Shown: positions 17,629 through 25,874, counted from the first letter of the stretch. The stretch: 64,000 nucleotides of DNA from Nocardioides sp. GY 10113 (GCF_004919105.1 NZ_STGK01000010.1:62001-126000), one strand, 5' to 3'. A program made the numbers and translations. Notes: generated from the sequence alone by a model not told the origin.

Positions 17629-19190
17629 GCGGTCACTTCCCGGTCGGAGGTGGTGGTCAGCTCGGTGCCGCGGACGTCCGCGTGGCCGGTGGCGGCCCGC
17701 ATGACCGACTCCGGCGTGGCGTCCGCGCGGTCCAGCTCGGCGGAGATGCGGCCCTCGTGGACCACCAGCACGCGGTCGGCCATGCCGAGGACCTCGGGCA
17801 GCTCCGAGGAGATCATCACGATCGCCAGACCCTGGCCGGCCAGGTCGGAGAGCAGGCGGTGGACCTCGGACTTGGTGCCGACGTCGATGCCGCGCGTCGG
17901 CTCGTCGATGAAGAGGATCGACGGCTCGGTCGAGAGCCACTTGGCCAGCACGACCTTCTGCTGGTTGCCGCCCGACATCGTCGCCGCGTGCATGTCCAGC
18001 GCGTTGGTCTTGACCTCGAGGCGCGCGGCCCACGGCGCGGCAGCGCGGTTCTCCGCACCGGTGGTCAGCAGCCCCGCGGTGGCGAGCTTGCCGCGGATCA
18101 CGGAAGCGATGTTGCGAGCGACCGAGCCGTCGATGACCAGGCCCTGCTGCCGGCGGTCCTCCGGGACGAAGGCGATGCCCGCCTTGATCGCCGCCTTCGG
18201 GTTGTGCTTCGGCAGCGGCTGCCCGGCGACGCGCACCGAGCCCGCGTCGTACGCGTCGACGCCGTAGATGGCCCTGGCGATCTCGCTGCGCCCCGCGCCG
18301 ACCAGGCCGGCGAGCGCCACGATCTCGCCGGCACGCACGGAGAAGCTGACGTCGTGGAAGGTCCCGCGGCGGTTGAGCCCCTCGACCTCCAGGACCACGT
18401 CACCGAGCTCGGCGGGAACCTTCGGGAAGAGGTCGGCCACCTCGCGGCCGACCATCCGGGCGACGATCTCGTCCACGGTGGTGTCGGCGATCGCCTCGGT
18501 GGAGACGTACTCGCCGTCGCGCATCACGGTGACGGTGTCGCAGAGGTCGAAGACCTCCTCGAACCGGTGGGAGATGAAGACCAGCGCCCGGCCCTCGTCG
18601 CGCAGGCTGCGTGCCACCGCGAAGAGGCGGTCGACCTCGACGCCGCTGAGCGCCGCGGTCGGCTCGTCCATCACCAGCAGTGCAGCATCGAGCGAGATCG
18701 CCTTCGCGATCTCGATGATCTGCTGGTCGGCGATGGACAGGCCGCGCGCGGGGCGGCGCGGGTCGATGACGACGCCGAGCCGGTTGAACAGGGCCTCGGA
18801 CTCGGCGTACATGGTGGCCCGATCGATGGCCCGGCCACGTCCCAGCGGCTGGCGGCCCATGAAGATGTTCTCGGCGACCGAGAGGTCGGGGAAGAGCGTG
18901 GGCTCCTGGTAGATCACGGCGACGCCGGCACCCTTGGACTCGGCGGTCGAGCCGAAGTCCACGGGCTGGCCGAGCAGCTCGAAGACGCCCGCGTCGCGGC
19001 GGTGGACCCCCGCGACGATCTTGACCAGCGTCGACTTGCCGGCGCCGTTCTCCCCCACCAGTGCGTGGATCGAGCCGGCGGAGACCTCGAGGGTGCCCGA
19101 CTTCAGCGCGGCGACCGCTCCGAACGACTTGGCGACGTCCCTCAACACCAGGGTCGGCGACGGTGCGCCCTTTGCCGGGAGGTCAGACAT
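17625..19190 (-). CDS. rhaT: Rhamnose ABC transporter ATP-binding protein
   Basis: A 521-residue fused double ATPase of the RbsA/AraG class. The N-terminal domain has Walker A GENGAGKST and Walker B LLVMDEPTAALS; the C-terminal domain has a degenerate P-loop, GLVGAGRSE, with signature SGGNQQKV and Walker B ILFIDEPTRGID, as in all sugar importers of this class. It is the first gene of the 13-kb operon. GAGGAG precedes its ATG, and a perfect LacI-type operator lies 27 bp upstream of the start, so it should be repressed without rhamnose. Confidence 0.94.
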   Translation of the reverse strand: MSDLPAKGAPSPTLVLRDVAKSFGAVAALKSGTLEVSAGSIHALVGENGAGKSTLVKIVAGVHRRDAGVFELLGQPVDFGSTAESKGAGVAVIYQEPTLFPDLSVAENIFMGRQPLGRGRAIDRATMYAESEALFNRLGVVIDPRRPARGLSIADQQIIEIAKAISLDAALLVMDEPTAALSGVEVDRLFAVARSLRDEGRALVFISHRFEEVFDLCDTVTVMRDGEYVSTEAIADTTVDEIVARMVGREVADLFPKVPAELGDVVLEVEGLNRRGTFHDVSFSVRAGEIVALAGLVGAGRSEIARAIYGVDAYDAGSVRVAGQPLPKHNPKAAIKAGIAFVPEDRRQQGLVIDGSVARNIASVIRGKLATAGLLTTGAENRAAAPWAARLEVKTNALDMHAATMSGGNQQKVVLAKWLSTEPSILFIDEPTRGIDVGTKSEVHRLLSDLAGQGLAIVMISSELPEVLGMADRVLVVHEGRISAELDRADATPESVMRAATGHADVRGTELTTTSDREVTA

Positions 19191-19216
19191 GCCTCTCCTC
19201 GTCCCTTGTCATTTCT

Positions 19217-19236
19217 TGATTGAAAGGTTTCAATCA
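19217..19236. promoter_or_regulatory. Perfect LacI-type operator before the rha-lut operon
   Basis: TGATTGAAAGGTTTCAATCA has two exact 9-nt arms around a GG centre. It lies between the ATPase start (19190) and the divergent LacI-family gene (19394), where repressor binding would block the operon promoter. The inner TGAAA/TTTCA core is the one expected for this family. Confidence 0.75.
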
Positions 19237-19297
19237 CCGATGGGGCTTGACGCTAGGTGACGCCACTCACATGAGTCAACCCCGAGTCGAAACTTTG

Positions 19298-19311
19298 TTG
19301 AAACGAATCAA
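19298..19311. promoter_or_regulatory. Second LacI-type operator candidate
   Basis: TTGAAACGAATCAA is an imperfect palindrome around CG (4 of 6 pairs), 83 bp before the regulator start and 81 bp from the start of the perfect operator. It may serve autoregulation or looping with the first site. Confidence 0.4.
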
Positions 19312-19393
19312 TACCAAGGAGTTCACCGCCCACCTACCCGTACCCTGTGCCGCTGGGAGGGCCCGGTGGCGGCCCCCACATCCAGGAGGTCTC

Positions 19394-20410
19394 GTGGCAT
19401 CCGCTTCACGGAGCGTGTCCGTCAAGGACGTCGCGGCGGCGGCCGGCGTCTCCGTCGGCACCGTCTCCAACGTGCTCAACCGACCCGAGAAGGTGTCGCC
19501 CGCGACGTTGGAGCACGTCACCGCCGTGATCGACCGCCTCGGGTTCATCCGCAACGACGCGGCGCGCCAGCTGCGCGCCGGCAGCAACCGCGCCGTCGGC
19601 ATGGTGGTGCTCGACGTGGCCAACCCGTTCTTCACCGACGTCGCCCGCGGCGTCGAGGAGAGCCTCGCCGAGGTCGGTCGCCCCCTGATCCTCGGCAACT
19701 CCGGCCAGGACCCCGACCGCGAGCGGACCTACCTCGACCTCTTCGAGGAGCAACGGGTCAGCGGGCTGCTCGTCTCCCCCGTCGGATCGGTGCTGCCTCG
19801 GCTGCGCCGTCTCCGGGACCGCGGCACGGCGGTCGTCGTGGTGGACCGGCGCGTGGAGGGCCAGGAGTTCTCCTTCGTCGCCGTGGACGACCTGCTCGGC
19901 GGCCGGATCGCGGCGCAGCACCTGCTCGACCGCGGCCACCGGCGACTCGCCTTCCTCGGCGGCCCCGCCGAGCTGACCCAGATCCAGCTCCGGCACCGCG
20001 GCGCGGAGGCCGCGGTCGCCGCGGTCGACGGCGCCACGCTGCGCTTCCTCGAGACCGGGTCCATGGACGCCGGCGCCGGCCGCCGCGGCGCCGAGGAGCT
20101 GCTCGCACTGCCGCCGGACGATCGGCCCGACGCGATCTTCGCCGCGAACGACCTGGTCGCCCTCGGCGTTCTGCAGGCGTTGACGCTGGCCGGCATCCGG
20201 GTGCCCGAGGACGTCGCGATCATCGGGTACGACGACATCGACTTCGCCGCGTCGGCGGCGATCCCACTCAGCTCGGTGCGCCAGCCCCGCGAGGAGCTCG
20301 GCGCGGTCGCCGCCGAGCTGCTGCTGGCACGGATCGCCGACCCCGACGGTCCGGTCAGGGAGGTCACGCTGGAGCCGACCCTGGTGGTCCGGCGGTCGAC
20401 CGGGGGCTGA
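19394..20410 (+). CDS. LacI-family transcriptional regulator of the rhamnose cluster
   Basis: A 338-residue LacI/GalR protein. The HTH at about residues 8-28 reads VKDVAAAAGVSVGTVSNVLN, and the hinge and periplasmic-binding-like ligand domain follow (AVGMVVLDVANPFFTDVARG, IAQ-type ligand pocket, AIIGYDDIDFAASAAIPLSS near the end). The start is a GTG with a perfect AGGAGG 4 nt before it; earlier in-frame codons have no such site and would add an untypical leader. It is divergent from the rha-lut operon, with two operator-like palindromes between them. It most probably represses the operon and the rhamnosidase until rhamnose or a metabolite binds. Confidence 0.93.
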   Translation: MASASRSVSVKDVAAAAGVSVGTVSNVLNRPEKVSPATLEHVTAVIDRLGFIRNDAARQLRAGSNRAVGMVVLDVANPFFTDVARGVEESLAEVGRPLILGNSGQDPDRERTYLDLFEEQRVSGLLVSPVGSVLPRLRRLRDRGTAVVVVDRRVEGQEFSFVAVDDLLGGRIAAQHLLDRGHRRLAFLGGPAELTQIQLRHRGAEAAVAAVDGATLRFLETGSMDAGAGRRGAEELLALPPDDRPDAIFAANDLVALGVLQALTLAGIRVPEDVAIIGYDDIDFAASAAIPLSSVRQPREELGAVAAELLLARIADPDGPVREVTLEPTLVVRRSTGG

Positions 20411-20427
20411 GGCCGCCGAGGCGGGCC

Positions 20428-20477
20428 GGGTCGTGTGCCCCACGCATCGGGATACCGCGGCCTCAGGCACACAACCC
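20428..20477. repeat. 50-bp palindromic element, family I, copy 2
   Basis: Outer arms GGGTCGTGTGCC and GGCACACAACCC, with an inner mini-hairpin CGGGATACCG. It lies between the LacI-family gene and the VIT gene, which converge on this region, so it may act as a bidirectional terminator. Confidence 0.8.
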
Positions 20478-20489
20478 CCACCCGAGACC

Positions 20490-20539
20490 CGGTCGTGTGC
20501 CCCACACATCGGAATACCGGGGCCTGAGGCACACAACCC
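20490..20539. repeat. 50-bp palindromic element, family I, copy 3
   Basis: Same orientation as copy 2 and 12 bp after it: arms GGTCGTGTGCC and GGCACACAACC, inner CGGAATACCG. The two copies form a tandem pair with about 80 percent identity by eye. Confidence 0.8.
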
Positions 20540-20581
20540 CACCCGAGCGGTGCCCAGCCGCCCAGAGCGGCGACCGGCGCC

Positions 20582-21307
20582 TCAGAGCTGGGCGCCGAGC
20601 GCCGATCCGATGCCGTAGGTGATCAGCATCGCGAACAGCCCGCCGCCCATGTTGCGCAGCACCGCGCGGCCGGCCGGCCCGTAGCCGAGCCGGGCGCTGG
20701 TCCATCCGGTCAGCGCGAGCGCGGCGGTGACCGCGACCACGGTGACCGGCACGCGCAGGTCGGCCACGACCAGGACGATGGTCAGCAGCGGCAGCAGCGC
20801 ACCCACGGTGAACGCGAGCATCGAGGCCCAGGCGGCGTGCCAGGGGCTGGTCAGTTCGTCCGGGTCGATGCCGAGCTCGACCTCCGCGTGGGCGCCGAGC
20901 GCGTCCTGGGCGGTCAGCTGGCGGGCGACCTCCATCGCCAGCTCGTCGTCGAGGCCGCGCTGCACGTAGAAGCCCGCCAGCTCGGCGAGCTCGTCCTCGG
21001 GCTCCTCCTCGAGCTCGCGGCGCTCCTTGGCCAGGAGCGCCTCCTCGGAGTCGCGCTGGGTGCTGACCGAGACGTACTCCCCGGCGGCCATGCTCAGCGC
21101 GCCCGCGACCAGCCCGGCGACGCCCGCGACCAGGATGGCGGTGCGGTCGGTGGTGGCGCCGGCGACGCCGAGGACGATGCCGGCGGTGCTCACGATGCCG
21201 TCGTTGGCGCCGAGCACACCCGCTCGCAGCCAGTTCAGCCGAGCGCCGACGCCCCCTTCGTGGGGCTCGTCGCGATGCTGCCTCGGCTCCATCTCGTCAA
21301 CGCGCAC
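20582..21307 (-). CDS. VIT1/CCC1-family transporter
   Basis: A 241-residue protein of the VIT family, which moves iron or manganese across membranes. The hallmark first helix segment is WLRAGVLGANDGIVSTAGIV, followed by GALSMAAGEYVSVSTQRDSE at the end of the second helix, and three more helices in the C-terminal half. The cytoplasmic part between (about 95-150) is rich in Glu and Asp and is the likely metal-binding region. The GTG at 21307 is listed; an ATG five codons later is also possible. Its 3' end faces two palindromic elements. Confidence 0.9.
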   Translation of the reverse strand: MRVDEMEPRQHRDEPHEGGVGARLNWLRAGVLGANDGIVSTAGIVLGVAGATTDRTAILVAGVAGLVAGALSMAAGEYVSVSTQRDSEEALLAKERRELEEEPEDELAELAGFYVQRGLDDELAMEVARQLTAQDALGAHAEVELGIDPDELTSPWHAAWASMLAFTVGALLPLLTIVLVVADLRVPVTVVAVTAALALTGWTSARLGYGPAGRAVLRNMGGGLFAMLITYGIGSALGAQL

Positions 21308-21444
21308 GCCTCATCATCGCCGCAGGTCGCGAGCGGCGCCAGCACGGCGCGCCCACCCGTCGACGGCGGCCGTCGCGGCCTAGAGTCGGGCCGACCGCCG
21401 GTGCGCCCGCACCGGCTCTTCCCCGCACCTCGAGGAGCAAGTTC

Positions 21445-21969
21445 ATGCAGATCACCGGCAGGATCGCGATCGCGGTCGGCGCGCTCGCGCTCGTTCTGAC
21501 CGGATGCGGCGACGACGACCCGCCGGCCAACGCCAGCTCGTCGACCACGCAGACGGCGTCGGACGCCGCCGCGACGCCCACCGACGCCGCCCCGACCAGC
21601 GACGCTCCCACCTCCGACGCCGGCGACGAGGCGACGGGCGACCCGGCGGACGGCGCCGTCGGCTCGCTGCCGTTCCGCCTCGTCACCGCCGACGGCTCGA
21701 TCGAGGTCGACGGCACCGCCGAGGCGTGCGACAACCCCGACGAGGCCAACCTCGCCACCTCCTTCACCGACGGCACCACCACGGTGACCGTCAACGGGGT
21801 GGACGGCGCGGGGTCGATCACGATCTCCGGCGGCACCCAGTTCGAGGGGCGGATCGACAGCCTGATGGTCGGCGACGCCGGCAACGTGGCGATCACCGGC
21901 CACGGCGCGCTGGCCGACGACGCCGCCACCCCGACGGGGTTCACCATCGAGGGCAGCTGCGCCGGCTGA
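21445..21969 (+). CDS. LpqH-like lipoprotein
   Basis: A 174-residue lipoprotein with lipobox LTGC (Cys21) and a 40-residue linker of Ser, Thr, Ala and Asp. The C-terminal domain (about 72-174) has short beta-strands and two cysteines that could pair (AEACDN and the final EGSCAG). The arrangement resembles the mycobacterial 19-kDa antigen LpqH in layout and in the ending ITG...FTIEGSC; this is a fold-level guess, not a firm family call. AGGAGC precedes the ATG. It is divergent from the VIT gene (137-bp gap) and ends at a strong bidirectional hairpin. Confidence 0.85.
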   Translation: MQITGRIAIAVGALALVLTGCGDDDPPANASSSTTQTASDAAATPTDAAPTSDAPTSDAGDEATGDPADGAVGSLPFRLVTADGSIEVDGTAEACDNPDEANLATSFTDGTTTVTVNGVDGAGSITISGGTQFEGRIDSLMVGDAGNVAITGHGALADDAATPTGFTIEGSCAG

Positions 21970-21986
21970 CCCCCGCCGACAGACGC

Positions 21987-22026
21987 GAAGGCGCCCGGCC
22001 CACCGCGAGGTGGACCGGGCGCCTTC
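21987..22026. terminator. Bidirectional terminator
   Basis: Arms GAAGGCGCCCGGCCCACC and GGTGGACCGGGCGCCTTC form an 18-bp stem with one mismatch and a GCGA tetraloop. It lies between two convergent genes, 18 bp after the lipoprotein stop and 31 bp after the end of the acyl-CoA dehydrogenase gene. Confidence 0.85.
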
Positions 22027-22056
22027 GTCGTACGTCAGCCCGTGAGGGGCGTGGGC

Positions 22057-23202
22057 TCAGAGGCCCAGGTCCCTGCCGATGAGCTCCTTCATGATCTCGT
22101 TGGAGCCGGCCCAGATCTTGGTGACCCGGGCGTCGCGCCAGGCGCGGGCCACGCGGTACTCGTTCATGAAGCCGTAGCCGCCGTGGATCTGCACGCAGTG
22201 GTCGAGGACCTCGCCCTGGACCTGGCTGGAGTACCACTTCGCCTTGGCGGCGTCGATCGCGGTGAGCTCCTTCTTCGAGTGCGCGAGGACGCACTTGTCG
22301 ATGTAGGCCTCGGCCACCTCGATCCGGGTGACCAGGTCGGCCAGCAGGAACTTGTTGTGCTGGAACTTGCCGATCGACTGGCCGAACGCCTGGCGCTCCT
22401 TGGCGTAGTCGATGGTCTCCTCGAGGATCTGCTTGGCGTGCGCGACGTTGGCGATCGCGCAGCCCAGGCGCTCCTGCGGGAGCTTCTGCATCATGTGGAT
22501 GAAGCCCATGTTGAGCTCACCGATGATCTCGGCATCGGTGACCCGCACGTTCTCGAAGAACAGCTCAGCGGTGTCGGACTCCTCCATGCCGACCTTGTCG
22601 AGCTTGCGGCCGCGGCTGAAGCCCTCCTTGGTCGCCTCGATGCCGAAGAGCGTGATGCCCTTGGGGCCCTTCTCCGGGTCCGTGCGCACGGCGGTGACGA
22701 AGAGGTCGCCGGAGTAGCCGTTGGTGATGAAGGTCTTGGAGCCGTTGATGACCCACTCGTCGCCGTCGCGGACGGCGGTGGTCTTCAGGGCGGCGAGGTC
22801 CGAGCCGCCGGACGGCTCGGTCATCCCGATGCCGAGCAGGATCTCACCGGAGGCGACGCCCGGGAGCCAGCGCTGCTTCTGCTCCTCGGTGCCGAGCTCG
22901 ACGATGTAGGGCGCGGTGATGTCGGCGTGGATGCCGTGGCAGGTCGGGTAGGCGGCGCCGACCTTGGCCAGCTCCTCCTGCAGGACGGCGTTGAAGCGGA
23001 AGTCGCCGGCCTCCGAGCCACCGAACTCCTCGGGGACCTCGAGGCCCAGCAGACCCTGCTTGCCTGCCTCCAGCCAGAACTCACGGGGCAGCGCCTTCGC
23101 GGCGATGTGCTCCTCGGTGTGCGGGCGGACCGAGCGGTCGACGAACTCGCGGACGGACTCGCGGAACGCCTCGTGGTCCTCGTTGTAGATCTCACGCTTC
23201 AT
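22057..23202 (-). CDS. Acyl-CoA dehydrogenase
   Basis: A 381-residue FAD-dependent enzyme that introduces the alpha,beta double bond into acyl-CoA. Motifs are IGMTEPSGGSDLAALKTTA (FAD/substrate signature), WVINGSKTFITNGY, ERQAFGQSIGKFQ and the C-terminal QIHGGYGFMNEYRVARAWRD, with the IWAGSNEIMKELIGRDLGL end. The catalytic base region is typical of long-chain or medium-chain members, but substrate cannot be told from sequence here. The ATG at 23202 gives a full-length protein; the frame upstream lies in the kinase gene. A small inverted repeat near the start may be a TetR-type operator. Confidence 0.93.
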   Translation of the reverse strand: MKREIYNEDHEAFRESVREFVDRSVRPHTEEHIAAKALPREFWLEAGKQGLLGLEVPEEFGGSEAGDFRFNAVLQEELAKVGAAYPTCHGIHADITAPYIVELGTEEQKQRWLPGVASGEILLGIGMTEPSGGSDLAALKTTAVRDGDEWVINGSKTFITNGYSGDLFVTAVRTDPEKGPKGITLFGIEATKEGFSRGRKLDKVGMEESDTAELFFENVRVTDAEIIGELNMGFIHMMQKLPQERLGCAIANVAHAKQILEETIDYAKERQAFGQSIGKFQHNKFLLADLVTRIEVAEAYIDKCVLAHSKKELTAIDAAKAKWYSSQVQGEVLDHCVQIHGGYGFMNEYRVARAWRDARVTKIWAGSNEIMKELIGRDLGL

Positions 23203-23211
23203 GGCGTGAAT

Positions 23212-23227
23212 ACTACTTGCCGGTAGT
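23212..23227. promoter_or_regulatory. Inverted repeat upstream of the acyl-CoA dehydrogenase
   Basis: ACTAC and GTAGT face each other across 6 bp (ACTACTTGCCGGTAGT), 10 bp before the start codon. Its size and location resemble operators of regulators of fatty-acid genes, but the regulator is not in this window. Confidence 0.35.
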
Positions 23228-23255
23228 GTGCCTGACGACTCCGCGGACGATCGCC

Positions 23256-24275
23256 TCATCCGACCGACAGGGCCGACGCGCCGACGGCAGCGGCGATCAC
23301 GCCCAGCACCGCGAGCACGGCCAGGAGCCACCATCGCAGCGAGCTGCGCCCCTCCCGTACCGCCGCCGCTCGCACGAGCACCGGGTCCGCCCCGGACCCC
23401 GCCGGCGGCAGGCGCAGGGCGGCCTGCACGTCGTCCCGCATCGCCGCGGCCGACGGGTAGCGGTCGCCCGGCTCCTTGGCCATCGCCGTGCGCAGCACTC
23501 GGTTCACGACCTCCTCGCGGGGGCCCTCGGCCCGCAGCTGCGGCACCCGCGCACGCCGGTGCGAGGAGATCAGCTCGTACTCGCTGGCCGCCCCGCCGTA
23601 CGGCGGCTCGCCGGTCAGCGCCATCCACAGCAGGCAGCCCAGCGAGTAGATGTCGGTGGCCGCCGACGCCGGCGCACCGCGGTGGAGCTCGGGGGCCATG
23701 TAGGTCGGCGTGCCGCCCGCGGCGGCGCTGAACCTGCTGGCGGCCGGCTCGAGCCGGCGCGCGATCCCGACGTCGCACAGGTAGGCGCGCACCTGGCCGC
23801 CCCGCACCCCGACCAGCACGTTGCCGGGCTTGAGGTCGCGGTGGACGAGGCCGGCCCCGTGGATGTCGGCCAGTCCGTCGGCGACCTGCTCCACGATCTC
23901 CAGCGCGGTCCTCTGCGGCAGCACCCCCGACGCACGGACCCGGGCGCCGAGGTCGCCGGTGGCGACCAGCTGGCTGGCGATGTAGAGGTGGCCGTCCTCC
24001 TCGCCGTGGGCGTGGACGGCCACCACGTGGGTCGACTCCAGCGACTCCTGGGCCTGCGCCTCACGCGCGAACCGGGCCCGGAACTCCGGGTCGCGGGCGT
24101 AGAGCGGGTCGATCACCTTGAGCGCGACCTCGCGCCCGACCCTGTCCTCCACCGCCCGGAAGACGACCCCGGTGCCCCCTCGACCGAGCTCCTCGACCAC
24201 CCGGAACCGACCGACCCGGCTGCCCGGCACCGGGTAGCCGGGCGCCGGCGATCCGGGCGCGGGGGGAAGACTCAC
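23256..24275 (-). CDS. Serine/threonine protein kinase
   Basis: A 339-residue Pkn-type kinase. Residues about 22-285 are the kinase domain: glycine loop GRGGTGVVF, lysine in VALKVID, catalytic loop HRDLKPGN and APE motif in TPTYMAPELHRG. The DFG motif is CDVGIARR, so Phe is replaced by Val; the Asp is kept, so activity is still likely. A single transmembrane segment (WWLLAVLAVLGVIAAAVGA) ends the protein with almost no outer domain, so it has no visible extracellular sensor. The start is a GTG. It is followed 53 bp later by the acyl-CoA dehydrogenase gene, but no functional link is evident. Confidence 0.92.
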   Translation of the reverse strand: MSLPPAPGSPAPGYPVPGSRVGRFRVVEELGRGGTGVVFRAVEDRVGREVALKVIDPLYARDPEFRARFAREAQAQESLESTHVVAVHAHGEEDGHLYIASQLVATGDLGARVRASGVLPQRTALEIVEQVADGLADIHGAGLVHRDLKPGNVLVGVRGGQVRAYLCDVGIARRLEPAASRFSAAAGGTPTYMAPELHRGAPASAATDIYSLGCLLWMALTGEPPYGGAASEYELISSHRRARVPQLRAEGPREEVVNRVLRTAMAKEPGDRYPSAAAMRDDVQAALRLPPAGSGADPVLVRAAAVREGRSSLRWWLLAVLAVLGVIAAAVGASALSVG

Positions 24276-24340
24276 GACCCCGTTGTACCCGACGACGGCG
24301 CTCCGGGGCGGCCCTTCGGCCCGGATCGGTTACGGCGTGG

Positions 24341-25828
24341 TTACCCGGCCGGATCGGTCCGCGTCGGCATCACGACCCAGGCGAGCACCAGCAGCGCGGC
24401 GGTCGCCGCCACGGCGACGAAGACCGCGTGCAGCGCGGGATCGAGGACGCCGGCCGGCAGCGACTCGAGGTCGACCGCCCCGGGACCGGTCCGCGCGGTG
24501 ACCATCCCGTTGGCGATCGCACCGAAGACCGCCACCCCGACGGCACTGCCCACCGAGCGGGAGAACATGTTCGCTCCGGTGACCACGCCGCGGCGGTCCC
24601 AGTCGACGGCCGACTGGGCCGCGACGATGCTCGGGCTGGCGACGTAGCCCAGACCCAGGCCGAGGACCAGGCTGCCGGCCGCGAGCACCAGCACCGAGGA
24701 GCCCGGGCCGACCGACGCCAGGATCACCGCACCGAGCACGGCGAAGCAGGAGCCCAGCAGCAGCAGCGGCCGGAACCCGCGGCGCACGTAGAACCGGCCG
24801 GCGGTGCTCGCCGCGATCGGCCAGCCGATCGCCAGCGCCGCGACCGCGAGGCCGGCGGTGACCGCGTCCGCACCGAGCACGGTCTGGGCGTAGACCGGCA
24901 CGTAGGAGGTGACGCCGAGCGTCAGCGCACCGACCACGAACGCGCCGAGCGTGGCCGCGTTGAGCACCCGGTCGCGGAACAACCAGCCCGGCAGCACCGG
25001 GTCGATGGCCCGGCGCTCCACACCGACCAGCGCCAGCGCCAGCACGGCGGCGCCGGCGAAGATGCCGACGCTGGTCCCCGACGACCACGACCATCGGATG
25101 CCGCCCTCGAGCAGACCGAGCAGCAGCAGGCCAGCGGCGATCGCCACCACGAACGCGCCGAGGACGTCCAGTCGCAGCCGCTCCCCCGCCGTACGACGCC
25201 GCGCGGTCGCCGCCTCGGACTCGGTGAACCGCCGCTGCAGCATCCACGCCGCGGCCGCGCCGAGGGGCAGGTTGATCCAGAAGATCCAGCGCCAGGACAG
25301 GTGCTCGGAGAACAGGCCGCCCAGCGTCGGCCCGACGACCGCGGACATGGCCCAGACGCTGGCCACGTAGGCCTGCGCGACCGCGCGCTCGGCGACGGAG
25401 TAGATGTCCCCCATGATCGTCATGCCCGTCGGCTGGATGGCGCCCGCCCCCAGGCCCTGCACGGCGCGGGCGGCGATCAGCGCGGTCATGCTCCAGGCCA
25501 CCGCGCACAGCAGGGAGCCGAGCACGAAGAGGCCGATCCCGACCAGCATCAGCGGCTTGCGACCGACCACGTCGGCCAGCTTGCCGTAGATCGGCACGGT
25601 GACCGCCTGGGCCAGCAGGAACGCCGAGAACATCCAGGGGAACTGGGTGAAGCCGCCGAGGTCGGCGACGATCGAGGGCACCGCGGTGGCCAGGATCGTG
25701 GTGTCGATCGCGACCAGCGCGATGCTGATCATCACCGACCCGAGGATCGGCCCGCGCTCGCTGCGCAGCCCCACCGTGGCCCTGCTGACCGGGGTGGCGG
25801 GCGCAGCGGCGGTCGGTGGGGTGCTCAC
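24341..25828 (-). CDS. DHA2-type MFS drug efflux transporter
   Basis: A 495-residue protein with about 14 hydrophobic segments, as in EmrB/QacA pumps. The first helix carries the family motif VAIDTTILATAVPSIVADLG, the loop after it GKLADVVGRKPLML (motif A), and later come SWRWIFWINLPLGA and GANMFSRSVGSAVGVAVFG. It would export drugs or lipophilic compounds by proton antiport. The GTG at 25828 is chosen because it directly precedes the conserved N-terminus; a longer frame passes through the MMPL gene and is not real. It lies downstream of the MMPL pump on the same strand, with a 30-bp palindrome in between. Confidence 0.9.
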   Translation of the reverse strand: MSTPPTAAAPATPVSRATVGLRSERGPILGSVMISIALVAIDTTILATAVPSIVADLGGFTQFPWMFSAFLLAQAVTVPIYGKLADVVGRKPLMLVGIGLFVLGSLLCAVAWSMTALIAARAVQGLGAGAIQPTGMTIMGDIYSVAERAVAQAYVASVWAMSAVVGPTLGGLFSEHLSWRWIFWINLPLGAAAAWMLQRRFTESEAATARRRTAGERLRLDVLGAFVVAIAAGLLLLGLLEGGIRWSWSSGTSVGIFAGAAVLALALVGVERRAIDPVLPGWLFRDRVLNAATLGAFVVGALTLGVTSYVPVYAQTVLGADAVTAGLAVAALAIGWPIAASTAGRFYVRRGFRPLLLLGSCFAVLGAVILASVGPGSSVLVLAAGSLVLGLGLGYVASPSIVAAQSAVDWDRRGVVTGANMFSRSVGSAVGVAVFGAIANGMVTARTGPGAVDLESLPAGVLDPALHAVFVAVAATAALLVLAWVVMPTRTDPAG

Positions 25829-25844
25829 GTCCGGCGACAACCGA

Positions 25845-25874
25845 CCGGGGCGGTGGAATGTTCCACCGCCCCGG
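25845..25874. terminator. 30-bp perfect palindrome between two pump genes
   Basis: Two exact 14-nt arms (CCGGGGCGGTGGAA and its reverse complement) with a 2-nt centre lie 37 bp after the MMPL stop and 16 bp before the MFS start. It can act as a terminator for the MMPL gene, or as an operator for the MFS gene. The very short loop and the position against the start make both readings possible. Confidence 0.5.

Noticed and set aside
20411..20581. Small coding frames in the gap after the LacI-family gene
   Set aside because: They translate the palindromic elements (patterns such as RVVCLRPRYPDAWGTRPG) and recur wherever the element occurs.
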